A DNA stretch of 64,000 nucleotides from Coffea arabica. Its lineage: Eukaryota; Streptophyta; Magnoliopsida; Gentianales; Rubiaceae. Below the pieces are notes generated by a model, which was not told the origin of the DNA, searched no databases, and was given only the letters and a program-made list of their open reading frames with translations. Positions 13,201 through 24,400 of the stretch are shown piece by piece (the first letter of the stretch is position 1; the number at the start of each line of letters is the position of its first letter). The translations under genes and the position numbers were made by a program. The stretch covers positions 808,501 through 872,500 of the forward strand of contig NC_092317.1 in the NCBI RefSeq assembly GCF_036785885.1, written 5' to 3'.

Positions 13201-13965
13201 ATTAGCATTTTTCAAAAAAAAAAAAAAAGCTATTAGAGCCATTCTCCACAGAGTTTTGACCACTACTAGGCTAAAAATCGTTTGGAAGGTGAGTTTTTTG
13301 GGAGTTTGTCTAAAACTTTACTGTATCTTACTGTAGAAATTTTAAAAAAAATTTAAAATGTGTAAATTTTTGAATATTTTAAAATGTATAGTTTAAAAAT
13401 TTTAAGAAATTTTTTGATATTATTGTAGTTAAAGTTTTTAAAAAACTTGTAGCAAACGAACTTGCCAAAAATAGGTTCCAAACAAGGCCTAAATGCAGAC
13501 ATGTAAAGGGTATTTTATTGACCATCACAGCCCATTTGTCTAGAGAAAACTCAAACCTTTTTCTGTTTGAGTTGGAACAAGTCACAAACAGAACAATTCA
13601 ATTAAAGAAAGCAAGAATCAGTTTTAACCAAGTCGATTATGTAGCAAAGATTCCATGAGTAAAAAATAAGACTGGAGAAAGAGTACAAGAAAAGAATAGA
13701 ATAACAGGGAGGGATTTTTGGTGGTTGGGGGCGGGGAGGAGTCCATCCCAGAAAGATTAGAGATGGTTACCTTGGATAAAACATAGTAAAAATTGATAAG
13801 ATTAAACAAAAATTGATAAGATTAAACAAATAATCCAAATCAAAAGGTAGAAGATGAACTTACAGGGCTGCGATAACTGGCGGGAAAATGAGAAGGCGAT
13901 GGTGATGGGCGTTTGGGTGTGTTGAGCTGCTGGTTTTCGACGTTTAGGGTCCGACGGCAGTTCAT
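10280..13965 (-). CDS. ALKBH1-type 2-oxoglutarate/Fe(II)-dependent dioxygenase
   Basis: AlkB-family demethylase; plant ALKBH1 relatives act on methylated DNA or RNA (N6-methyladenine in DNA is reported for some members). Exons on the minus strand: 13965-13864, 12572-11880, 11167-10823 and 10555-10280; 471 aa. The start ATG (MNCRRTLNVENQQ) joins in phase to exon 2 (DEACRSSDHALL). Residues 1 to about 230 are low-complexity, Ser/Asn-rich and probably disordered. The catalytic part follows: GLCITSLRPGMILLKNYI, GPGGFYLPGYRDGAKLNLKM, then the iron ligands H379 and D381 (LGLHQDKDES, split by an intron) and H439 (NIYHGVS). R463 and R469 (GRLNLTFREY) are the usual 2-oxoglutarate/substrate arginines. 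All key residues are present. The long N-terminus fits the plant ALKBH1B/C/D group rather than ALKBH1A. Intron 1 carries a MITE-like repeat. Confidence 0.92.
13279..13486. repeat. MITE-like AT-rich element in intron 1 of the ALKBH1-type gene
   Basis: About 210 bp. The ends begin and finish with related inverted words (CGTTTGGAAGG on the left; TTCCAAACAAGG on the right), and the interior contains TTTTAAAAATTTT-type fold-back sequence. No coding capacity. The class is unclear; hAT-like MITEs often begin this way. Confidence 0.5.
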
Positions 13966-14547
13966 TTTGTCCCGCGACACGAGCAGCTAAGCAGGTTTGG
14001 ACTTTTTGGCGAGAGTGGAATGTGGTAAAGCCACCCCTGAAGAATGTGAAGAAGCCACCAGCCCTGAAGAACCTTTCATTCGTGGGGAAAACCAAAGAGA
14101 ACTTCCACCTTCATCTTCTCTGATATCCTAATCCCGATGGATTTTAGTCTTGTTTGATCGTTTCTCTTCCCAAGACTGATGTTCGTTGCAGTAGGATATT
14201 AGATCGGTACAGCGCACAGGGACAAAAAATTATGCAGGTATAAATGCCCGAATCTAACCAGAAACAAGGTGCACGCGTTAAGGCTTTGGTGGGGTGGGGG
14301 CCTAAACCAAGCCATTAAGGCTTCGGTAGCGTGGGATGCAAGGGTTCCATCAATTATCACATTATGTAGTTTTTTAAAAAATTCAGACGGGTGCCTAATG
14401 TATTTATTTGATCTGATGGTGATTTTGTCCCTATCTCGACCCCTTGTAGGAACTGAGCCTTCCTTGTTAGATTATGATAGAGTATGATATAGATAAAAAG
14501 TAACGATTGACAGAAAAAAAAAAATAAAAAACAAGGTGGATCTACTA
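13966..14547. other. 5' flank of the ALKBH1-type gene
   Basis: Holds the presumed leader and promoter of the minus-strand dioxygenase gene. Nothing else was recognised. Confidence 0.5.
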
Positions 14548-16198
14548 AGGGAAAATTGCACAAATTGTCCCTCAAATATCGCTGATGTGAAAATTTAATC
14601 CTCTAGAACAGAATGATCACTTTTAATCCCTAACAAATTAAAAATAATCAACTTTGGTCCTTTATCACTTTTCCATTCGAAGTTTAGCCGGAACTAGCCA
14701 CGAGTAGACCACGTGACTAATTTTTAAAGGGTAAATGTGATATATTAGTGTAACGTTGACCGAAAATATAAGAGACTAAAAGTCCTATATCTCAATTGAG
14801 CACTATACAAAAATGACTAATCACTTTTTTACATTAAATTTTTCCAAAAATACCTTGTGAAAAACACATGGATTGTGCAACAAAAAAAAATGATTTTGAA
14901 CAAATATCTAATTCCATCCAAAACTAACAAAAGTACAATCCTTTTGCTCCAAATAAGTGGAATGATGTCTTATATATCATGAACCCAAACCTCATTATAT
15001 ACTAAAAAATTGCATCATAGAGAAAGTAGATTTGCACAAAAAAATATACTCCAACAAGTAATTTATGAATTACTTACAACAAAAACAAGTAATTCGTGTT
15101 CTGCATAGATGAGAAACCAACTAAAATCTCAAATTATTGTTTTAAGTTTGACTATATTTTTCTCCAATATTCAATTACAAAATAAACAAAAAGCCAAAAT
15201 GAAACAAAACAACAATTAACAACCTTGGCAAGATTCCCCGGACAAATGTTGCATGAAATCTCAACCTCAAAAATATGTCTTCTAGCTCAAATGTTGCATG
15301 AAGATTATTTCACTATATTTACACCTTATTTACAGATTCTGATTTGATTACATCATCAAACACATTTTTCAATTACCTTTTTATCTCAAATTCATCATAT
15401 CAAAAAAAATACTACAATAAAAATATCTCAAATAATTTATAATCCAAAGACACTAATCATTTTTCGTGGTCAAACCAAACAGCACCATCTTGAACTCTTC
15501 ATCGTGGTCAAACCAAGCATCATTTCCATTGTATCAAACCGAGTGGCCCACATCCCGAGATCGATTGCTGCCAATATTACTGTTTTGGACTACTGGAAAT
15601 GATGGAGAATGGGAGAGTCACAACTTTTCAAACCAAATCGAGGGCCCCATCGATTCTAGCTGCTATGGTGGATAAGAGTTGAGACTACTATTGCTTCCTC
15701 AGTGTTAGAATTGAAGGAGGTGATTGTAGGGACGAAGGTAGAAGAAGTATCTTTAGCGGTGGTGGGCTCGTCAAAGGAGATTAGAGGTGGAGGTAAAACA
15801 GGAAACCGTTTGCTTGAGGTACCAGCATGAGCGGAGAGGATCTCTGTGCATAAATCGGGGTCTTTAAGCCCTGTGAATTGATTGAATGTAAGCCAATTTA
15901 TCTGCCACATCCCCCATTCTTATTGGGTTTGGTCTATAATTTTTTTGAAGAGATTGAAGATGAAAATTTGGGGAAATTAGGGTTTTGGAAAGAAAAGAAT
16001 TAATAGTCCTTATATTTTCGATCAACATTACACTGATGTGCCACATTTACCTTTTAAGAATTGATCATGTGGTTTGCTCATGAAGGATCAAAGTTGATCA
16101 TTTTCAATTTGTTAAGAACTAAAAGTGATCATTTTTATTATAAGGGACTAAAATTTCACATCAGTGATGTTTGAGGGACAGTCTGTGCAATTTTTCCT
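14548..16198. mobile_element. Long-TIR DNA transposon (MULE-like), non-autonomous
   Basis: The ends are long inverted repeats. The left (about 14548-14785) starts AGGGAAAATTGCACAAATTG. The right (about 16003-16198), read in reverse complement, starts AGGAAAAATTGCACAGACTG. They stay alignable for about 200 bp (TGTCCCTCAAA, GATGTGAAA, ATGATCACTTTTA, ACAAATT, ATCAACTTTG, GGTAAATGTG, CGAAAATATAA), with a deletion in one arm. Long TIRs are typical of Mutator-like elements, but the flanking duplication is weak (tctacta / tctccta, 7 bp with one mismatch). No transposase is visible. The interior 15460-15910 is less AT-rich than its surroundings and carries a minus-strand open frame (15910-15656) with no recognised domain, so a captured host fragment is possible but unproven. 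Confidence 0.75.
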
Positions 16199-17596
16199 TC
16201 TCCTAATATGTTAAACACACGTAAATCTAGAAGCTTTCCTTCTCTCTCTTCTCTTTTGATGTAAGTATCAGAGATCAAGATTCTGGTTATGAGTTTCAGA
16301 TTGATAGATATGAAGTTCATACTTGACTTACGCAATATTTGACCTATGAGATTAATTCAAATTTAGGATAAACTTACTTATTACTCCTTAATTTTCTTAA
16401 TATAGTTACTATAACTATTAAGTTCTAAAATTAATTTAATACTCATAGGATCACAATATTAAAATTATACACGAACCAATAATAGTTCATTAAAAAGTAC
16501 ATAAATCAAGAATTTTTTAACATATCTAATTAGTTTAAAGTACATGAAAAATAGTAATAAAAGATGATCAACAGTCAGTATATTTTCAAATGTTCTTAAT
16601 TTGCTTGTATTAAGATTTGTCCACTCCATTTGTTCACAGTGACCAATTTGTATAAAAGCACAACTTTTGAATCCAAATAGAAGTAAATAAATTGATTTGA
16701 CTCATGAGTTACATAAAAACCTACAAAAAAGAATAAAACAGATCAAGAAATAATGGTGGCGAGTTAAAATGGAATTTAAACTGGTGGAGGGTACAAAAGG
16801 CATACTTTGTCATTGAAACTACCCATGTGTGTGCTGCTAAAAACTACCCATGTATCCTTAGTCAAAATACAAGCAACTATTACCCATATAAGGCAGTGAG
16901 TGAGCATGTAGATAATACACCAGAGACATTAAGACAATCAAACCAATAATCTAACTACTTGGTATAAGAAGTAGCCAACATCATACAAACACAAAAATTT
17001 ACTAAAACAAAAACAAAGTTAGAATTTAAGTTATGAGTTACCACTATTGACCCCTCATGAAAGCAATAGAATTGTTGATTTCAACTCATAAGTATATTTA
17101 GGGCTTTGTATATTGTTGCTTATGTTTTGAATCTTTTGACATAATTTTGTATATTTAATATTTCTTATATATATTAATATATTTTGACACATAATTCATA
17201 AATATAAAGTATTAGTATTAATATTCAAATATATAATTGTATATACAAAAATATGAATATATTATATATAATTATATATATATATATATATATACTGATT
17301 ATCGGGTTTAAATCTAATAAGGACCAAACTCGATTCATATTTAATTTGAAAATAATATTTAGGCCCAAACTTATAGGCTTATCTAGCTTTTTCTCTTATA
17401 GAGCGGGTCAAGTTCGAGCTGACCTCGCCGCATCAATAGTTGTAATAGGAGCTACACCAAGGATCAAAGCCCCATCATTTCCTTTCAGATCAACGCCACT
17501 CCCGATGTTTTCACATTATTATGAATTTAAGTATCTGTAGCATGCAATATTATATCGAATAAAGGTTGCTTTTTTTTTTTTGTTCTTTCTCAAAAA
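16199..17596. other. AT-rich intergenic DNA
   Basis: Very AT-rich, with a TA microsatellite near 17276-17295. No gene, element end or RNA was recognised. Confidence 0.5.
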
Positions 17597-17790
17597 ATTT
17601 AGAATTGGATTGGAATTATGTGCTATAGAAATTAACACAACTCCATTTTTTTTCCTTTTGTATTTTTTAGGAAAAGTCCATTTCTAATCCAATTCCAAAT
17701 GTCAATCTTTTTTTTTTCCACCAATATAGTTCCAAAGAAACTAGTTCAGGCAACACAAAAAGTCTCACTAATCTCACGATGCACTATATG
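17597..17790 (+). repeat. Left copy of a diverged direct repeat (about 190 bp)
   Basis: Shares the order of motifs with 18663-18860: GAATT, TGTGCT(A/G)TAGAAATT, CAACTCCATTTTT, AAAGTCCATTT, TCCAATTCCA, CAGGCAAC/AGGCAACGCAAA, CTCACTAAT. Identity is roughly three quarters by eye. The two copies flank the transposon at 17827-18660. Confidence 0.6.
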
Positions 17791-17826
17791 GACTAAAGGT
17801 CGTTTTCGATTCTTTATTAAAATTTA

Positions 17827-18660
17827 GGATTAATCACAAGAAGTACCTTTAAGGTTTGGTCTATTGTAATTTATCTCGTAGCGTTTTATTTTTCTCACTT
17901 TACTCCTTTGATTGATAGTCAAAGCAAACATTTAGTAATAGTGCTCGCAGTTGATATAAAAAGGATAATGATATCTCTAAAAAAAAAAACAATGAACAAA
18001 CATAAATGCCTATAGGTTTGGGTCAGATATAACACATATTTCTATTCCTTTGTAGCAAAGTTTCAAGTCTAATCATTTAAACTAATCACGTGCATGATGA
18101 TTTTAGATAAAAAAATTTTGCATTTCAAACTATTTTCTAAAAAGTAAAAAAAAAAAAAAATCTACCATAAAAATCAAACCTTATAATTTGAACATCTAAG
18201 AAATCTCCTTCCAAATTTTTTTTTTTTTGTGTTCAAAATCTTCTCAAGGGGTGTTTTTTTTACTACATTCATAGGTTTCCTGAATTGATTTCTTCCATAT
18301 GGTGTGATAAAACAACATTTAGAGGAAGAGTAAGGAAATAAATTTGAAGAAACTTGGGACATTTTTTTTTCTATTTTAGTTGTAAATATTGCGAATGAAG
18401 GAGAGAAATTTTTTTGGCGTGATAAATGCTCAAAACATATTAGAAAACTTTCAAAAACCGTTTTTTTATAGAACATGATGAGGACCATTTTAGTTATAAA
18501 TTTTAACGGTTAAAATGGGGGTATTTTCATCAATTGCAATATTTAAACGGCCCATTTGCTGAGATATGGACTAATAGCGTGGATAAAATGAGAAACATAA
18601 AATGTTAGGAGATAAACTGCAAAATATACCAAACTTTAGGGGACTTCTTATGATTAACGC
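17827..18660. mobile_element. MULE-like TIR element, non-autonomous (834 bp)
   Basis: The ends are inverted repeats about 80-100 bp long. The left starts GGATTAATCACAAGAAGTAC. The right, reverse-complemented, starts GCGTTAATCATAAGAAGTCC. Both continue with AAGTTTGGT-like, TTTATCTC and TTTCTCA(C/T)TTTA(C/T)TCC words. The flanks are 9-bp repeats with one mismatch (taaaattta at 17818-17826, tagaattta at 18661-18669). A 9-bp target duplication is the Mutator-superfamily signature. No transposase is encoded; the interior is AT-rich. Confidence 0.75.
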
Positions 18661-18662
18661 TA

Positions 18663-18860
18663 GAATTTATAATTGAATTTGAATTCTGTGCTGTAGAAAT
18701 TCACGCAACTCCATTTTTCTTTTGTTTCACATAACTTTTTTTTTTTTTGGGCGATGGAAAGTCCATTTTTCTATCCAATTCCAGTTGTAAAGTTTAGGGA
18801 CTATTTAATAGAGTTCAGAAACAGGCTTAGGCAACGCAAATTTCACTAATTTCATGCTGA
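18663..18860 (+). repeat. Right copy of the diverged direct repeat
   Basis: Partner of 17597-17790, in the same orientation, with a G/T-rich insertion near 18730-18750. Confidence 0.6.
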
Positions 18861-19417
18861 CTCTGAATATTGGATTGCATTAGTAATATGCTAAGTGAAA
18901 TCATTGGATTGCATTAGTAAAATGGAAAGGCCTCTTAGTTCATCTTTATGCTCATCGTAAAAAATCGTCAGGCCAAAAAGGAAAATTTCAAGTTGAATGT
19001 ATAATTTAGACTGCAAAGCAGGGATGTGAACTAAATTGGCTAAAATATGAAAACAAATTGAAGGGGTACTTGGATGAGACTTCGAAATTGATATCACAAT
19101 CGGATTCAAATACAGAAGGTTAGTATGGTTTGGTAAAGGGGAAAATTTATGGGAATTGCTGTCTGATAAGTTTCTTGCCTCTTCTTGCAATATTCTTTCA
19201 CTCAATAAAACCTTCAAGGCCACTGCAATCTCCATGGAAGATCCCATACGAACAGATCCAGAAACAAATTTCAAGCTTCAAGTTGAAAATTTTTTTAACT
19301 TCTTGATGCATGTTTTATCCCTGAAATCTTGATATTGAAAAGAAACATAGAAAAGTAGGAAATTCGATTATGGCTAAGGCGGGTGGAGATCAGCCATGAT
19401 CGGAAAGAGGGGAGAGT

Positions 19418-20288
19418 CAGGGACGGAGCCAGAAATTTATTTTTGGGGGGCGGGGGGCGGGGGGGGGCGAAGTGTATTAAAAAATTTTTTTTGTGACGAA
19501 ATAAATATATTTAATAAGTAAAATTTAGAATCAATAATTATAAAAATAATAAAAACATATAATTATATGGAGAATGATTAAAAATGGTAGCTCTGCAGGG
19601 AGGATCTGGGTATGTTCGAGGGGTACGATATCAGAATGTGAGAGTAGATGACGTTTCAAATCCCATTATCATTGACCAATTCTACTGTGATTCGCCGACG
19701 CCTGGCCAGAACCAGGTATGATTCACCGTCTAGCTTCATGGTTTTCCAGAATAGCTGGTTAATTGGGAACCAGACGGACTTTGTATTTTCTGCTCTCTTT
19801 GGTGAATAAACTCTGAATGATACTAAAATTCGACCCAAAAAAAAAAAAGTGCAGGCAATTGTTTATCTACTCATCCTTAAAATATCCTGACAACGACTTT
19901 TTATATCCAGAGTTCTGCAGTTGAAATAAGTGAAATCATGTACAAGAACATTAGCGGGACTTCCAAAAGCAAAAATGCCATGAAATTTGCATGCAGCGAC
20001 ACGGTTCCTTGCAGCCACATTGTGCTGAACAACATCAACCTAGAATCTAGGGATGGTACCGTAGAGACTTATTGCAACTCTGCCATAGGGTTTGGGTATG
20101 GATACGTGCAACCCTCTGCGGAATGTCTGACCTCATCAGACAAAGAAAAAATCATCAAGCAGGAGCCTGAGCTTGCCCTCTGCGGAATGGCTGGGCTGGC
20201 CGCCGGAATCCCCTATATATAGGGGGTTTTCCGGTGGCTTGGGGGGGGGGCTTAAGCCCCCACCAGCCCCCCCTTAAATCCGTGGCTG
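19418..20288 (+). mobile_element. Non-autonomous hAT element (dTph1-like end) carrying polygalacturonase exons
   Basis: The left end reads CAGGGACGGAGCCAG, close to the CAGGGGCGGAGC end of the petunia hAT element dTph1. The right end, reverse-complemented, reads CAGCCACGGATTT. The element is flanked by a perfect 8-bp duplication, gggagagt, at 19410-19417 and 20289-20296, the size expected of hAT insertions. Subterminal G-runs (19442-19470) and C-runs (20257-20273) mirror each other. No transposase is encoded. The interior holds two exons and one intron of a polygalacturonase gene. The intact 8-bp repeats suggest a fairly recent insertion. Confidence 0.82.
19599..20222 (+). pseudogene. Polygalacturonase (GH28) 3' gene fragment captured in a hAT element
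   Basis: Two exons with good splice sites: 19599-19715 (after an AG) and 19911-20222. Exon 1 encodes GGSGYVRGVRYQNV, then VDDVSNPIIIDQFYCDSP. Exon 2 encodes SSAVEISEIMYKNISGTSKS, then MKFACSDTVPCSHIVLNNI and AIGFGYGYVQPSAECLTSS. These are the last turns of the pectinase beta-helix. The catalytic NTDG, DD and GHGIS motifs lie upstream in a normal enzyme and are absent here, so this cannot be a working hydrolase. The retained intron shows capture from genomic DNA, not from mRNA. The reading frame stays open and runs past the normal PG C-terminus into element sequence (LALCGMAGLAAGIPYI). Confidence 0.88.
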
Positions 20289-20296
20289 GGGAGAGT

Positions 20297-20899
20297 CAAT
20301 AGTGAAAAAGGATTAGCGGTGATGAGTTTTGGTGACCAACAAGATATAGGGGTGGAAAAGGGATTGGAAATAGCAGGCTGGTGGGGGTTGGGAGGGGAGA
20401 GGTTAGAGAGTGATGGTGGTGGATGCTGGGTGGCAGAGGTGGGGATGCAACTGGGGAGGATGGGATAGAAGAAGAATAGGGAAAAAAAAGAAGGAAAATG
20501 GAAGGATGAAAGAAGAAGGAATTAAAAAAAGGTAAAATTATCTTATGTTCCTATTCTTTTGGTTTATTACAGAGTCACACTAATGGAGGGTGCTCTTCAC
20601 GCTCCCAATACACCGTCAAGTTTTTTTATTCCGTCACTAATTTTACTTAACTGGAACATATTTTGTAGTTTAGAAATTTAAATGTCCCATTTTGAAGTTC
20701 AGGGGTTGAAGTGAGATTACGTGTATAGTTTGAGGGGACAAAATGGAATTAACCCATTAATTAGTGGCAGTAGTATTTCCGTAGTACTGTACTAGTAGCC
20801 GCTCCTTCCGCCAGTTTTTAATACGACGAGTAGTACTTTTTTTAAAACCAAACAGACCCAAAAAAAAAAAAACCAGCCCCATCTAGTCTGGCCTTCTCC
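20297..20899. other. Intergenic DNA upstream of SEC22
   Basis: G-rich then AT-rich sequence with no recognised gene. The SEC22 promoter should lie in its right half. Confidence 0.5.
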
Positions 20900-21144
20900 C
20901 TCTCTTTGGAAAACTTGTCGCAGGCGTATCCCCTAATCACCATCGGATCTCCCAAATTTCGCGTCATTCCGGCAAGCCCTAGCTCGGATCATCGGAATTT
21001 TGTAGCTGTAACCGATTACAATTGCTGCCAATTCGAATTGAGGATCGAAATCTACATACCTTCCACATACGTGTGCGTCTACCTATTGCGGAGCCGCGTA
21101 TGCGTATGAAAAGAACCTGATCGACTCACTTAATTCAGGCTCAG

Positions 21145-21478
21145 GTAATGGATGCTGACAATCCTTTTGTTTTTCCTTTTTTTAATAAATATTTTTTCTT
21201 CGACTCAGTCCTGCATCCTTTTGGTTTTAATGCTGTTATGATCTGTCTGAAGTGAAATAAAACTAGTTATCGTTGTATAAACTGAAAATTAACATTCCTC
21301 GCCGCTGGATTTTGTTTTCTGCTTCAAATCGACTGATTCAATTCAAAGGATCGTTTTGCCATTGTTCTAATTTAATGTTATTTTATCTTAATTTAAAAAA
21401 AATTCTTGAGAAGAGGGCTATTCTGGCATTGTTGTTAAAGTTTTACAGAAATAACGTTGTAGGTCATTTGTCTTATAG
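21145..21478 (+). other. Probable 5' UTR intron of SEC22
   Basis: A leader exon appears to end at 21144 (TCAG before GTAATG). The stretch 21145 onward is T-rich. Acceptor candidates are TTATAG at 21473-21478 and TTCCAG at 21486-21491, just before the ATG at 21500. The exact acceptor is uncertain. Confidence 0.55.
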
Positions 21479-21499
21479 GATAGAGTTCCAGGAAGAAAA

Positions 21500-24400
21500 A
21501 TGGTGAAATTGACTATGATTGCTCGTGTTACTGATGGCCTTCCATTAGTGGAGGGGCTGGATGATGGCCGAGATATGCCAGACGTGGATTACTACAAAAA
21601 GCAGGCCAAGGCGTTGTTCACAAATCTGTCAAGGGGCCAGAATGAGGCTTCCAGAATGTCTATTGAAACCGGTCCTTATGTTTTCCAGTATCCTCTTGCT
21701 TATGCCGCTAGGCATTATTTTATCTATGTGTGCTCTTGTTACTTTATGCCACCAGGCATATTTCTAATATCACAAAGTAGTTTAATTTCCTTTCTTTATG
21801 GTTCTTATACTATCAAATTGTAGTAAATTTGGTAGCCAAAGCCCAGAAGGAAGACAATTGGTGTGATAATGATCTTAAACCCTAACATTGCAAACTATGT
21901 TGTTGAAATTTGTGATTTGTTTAACTTAAGAGATTTGCTTCTGATTAATCACTGCTCGCTAGTGTAGTTAACTGAGCTGGGATTAAATAAAAACCTGTTG
22001 ACCCCTTTGTTTTAAACCTGAATTGAACATGCCATAGGTGCTGGTCTTGGGATATAACTAGGACACTTCGGCTTTTACCAGGAGTGATTGATTGCTCACT
22101 GTCTGTCAGTGCATGTCTGTTGAAGCTGTCTTAGTCATGACAAGTGATTAAACCACCATTTCCCACTGCATTCCTTGTTCCAAACTGATAAATTTCTTGG
22201 CCTTAATATTTTATTTGGTATGGTTTTACATTGAGAGAACTGTACATGTGGCTTCTGATTGTGCATGAGTACATATTTCCTTCAATTTCAACCTAAAAAC
22301 ACCCGAAACTCTTGGAGGATTTTATGAAAAGATGCTGCAATTGGATGGATTTGGTAAATATACTGGAATCCTGAAAGGATTGCACATGTATATCTTCAAA
22401 TGGAGGACTAGAGCAGCAGTTGGCAGTTTTTATGTGGTCTGGAAATTTGTATTTATGACTTTTTTTCAGTATAATAATGGTCTTTAGGAAGTTTGGATAG
22501 AAATTTGGACAACTATCTTGGTATTTTATGCTGCTTTAGTTATTTCTTGGGAAAGTCACATGCATTTCTTGTTTGGTCAAATGGTGATTTTGGTGCTATA
22601 TGAATCACTGTGCTTCCTTGACAAAAGATCCCCAGTTATATCATTGAAGGGCGAGTTTGTTATCTGACAATGTGTGACCGTGCTTATCCTAAGAAGCTTG
22701 CTTTTCAATACCTTGAAGACCTTAAGAATGAATTTGAACGTGTAAATGGTAGTCAAATCGAAACTGCTGCCAGACCTTATGCTTTTATAAAATTTGGTAA
22801 TATTTCTGTCGCTTATTTTTTTTAAAATTTTTTCACCAGCTTTTCTACTCTTCCCATAGCTAAATACGTTCTTTTCTTCCTTGTATCTGGAAGATACATT
22901 CATACAGAAAACAAAGAAACTATACCAGGATACAAGAACCCAGCGGAACGTTGCAAAGTTGAATGATGAACTTTATGAAGTACACCAGATTATGACTCGC
23001 AATGTACAAGAAGTTCTTGGTGTCGGGGAAAAATTGGACCGTGAGTTATTCCAATTCCCTTTTTTGTTTGATCTCCTTTTTGAATATTGTAGGTGTCAAG
23101 TCATTAACATGAAGTCTTTGACCTGTTAGTATTAGCTATTTATAGCTAGTGACTTGCCAAAGATGGAAAACAACATTGCAAATAATGTTTATGTAGGGCT
23201 GGTTTAGTAGGTATGCATTTTGTTGTTCAGCTTTACATCTCGAATTAAGTCACATATGGGCAACCTCAGTCTATGACAATGCTATTTAACTAATATTGCC
23301 AATTGCCAATTGCCAACTTACTATATTAGATTACCATTATCCTACTTGAGCGACATTATTGTTCGGTCTGGAATATTGTTGTTTGGCTCTGTAGTTTTTG
23401 GGGGTGGAGAGCATTTGATAATTCATTCCGTAGATTGTAGTGGATCATTCTTTATTCTTACTTGCGTCTTAACTGATTAAATGGGGTTAGCAGTAGCCCA
23501 TTACTGTTATTCAGCTTCCCTTGCCCTTTCTAAGCTAAGAATCTTTTTGGTGCCTGCTATTGTACTTTCTTTCATTTCATATCTGATTGTATTTTATTTT
23601 ATTTTATTTTTTGAGTAAACGTTTAATATGCCAATCATGCAGAGGTGAGTCAGCTTTCTAGCCGTTTGACTTCTGAATCTCGCATATATGCTGAAAAGGC
23701 AAGAGATTTGAATCGCCAGGTTAGTTTTATCAAGCATTAAGATGGTTTTGTTTCTGTCGGTCAAGCGTCTGATTGCCTATGCCTACCATTCTGATTTGCT
23801 ATAATATGATGTCCTAGATTTGCAAGCTTGACCCACTTTATGCTTTAGCGTGTCTATGCTTTTGTATTGTTCAGGACAATTGTTGCTGGTCCAACTCTTT
23901 TGATGCTTGAAATTGGCTTCTCATTCTTATAAATGCTTGATTCTCCTTTCTTGTGTCTTGCAATAATGCTGCTTTAAGATTAATTGTCATACAAATATTG
24001 AGTGTGTTTGGATAGGAGTTTATTTGAAATATTATTTGGAATAATTACTGTAGCACCTTTGGTGATGTGATGTGATGTGATGTATGTGAGTTAAAAAGGT
24101 GGTTGGGAAGATAAAACTGTATTTGTGATGCAAGCAAATAAATTTTGTGCAAATAATTTTGCATTAATGCCATCAAAACTGGACACATGATCAATGGTTT
24201 CGACCAATCATGTGCATGATCCAGTTCAAGTTAATAAGAATCTGACCAAAACAGGAACAGGACAAGCTGGGATTTTTGTAAGCTTTTCTCATTTTGTTTC
24301 TTTTAAATTGTTTTTAGCTTTGAATATATTTTTCTTGCTTTGAACTGGTCAGATTGGTCAAATGGCAAAGTTTAGAAGGCAAATGCCAATTGTTTACCTT

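Noticed and set aside
15466-15675. Open frame inside the long-TIR element as transposase
   Set aside because: No transposase motifs; the sequence is short and unrelated to MURA-type proteins.
17253-17540. 95-residue open frame
   Set aside because: Begins in a TA repeat (IIIYIYIYIL) and shows no domain.
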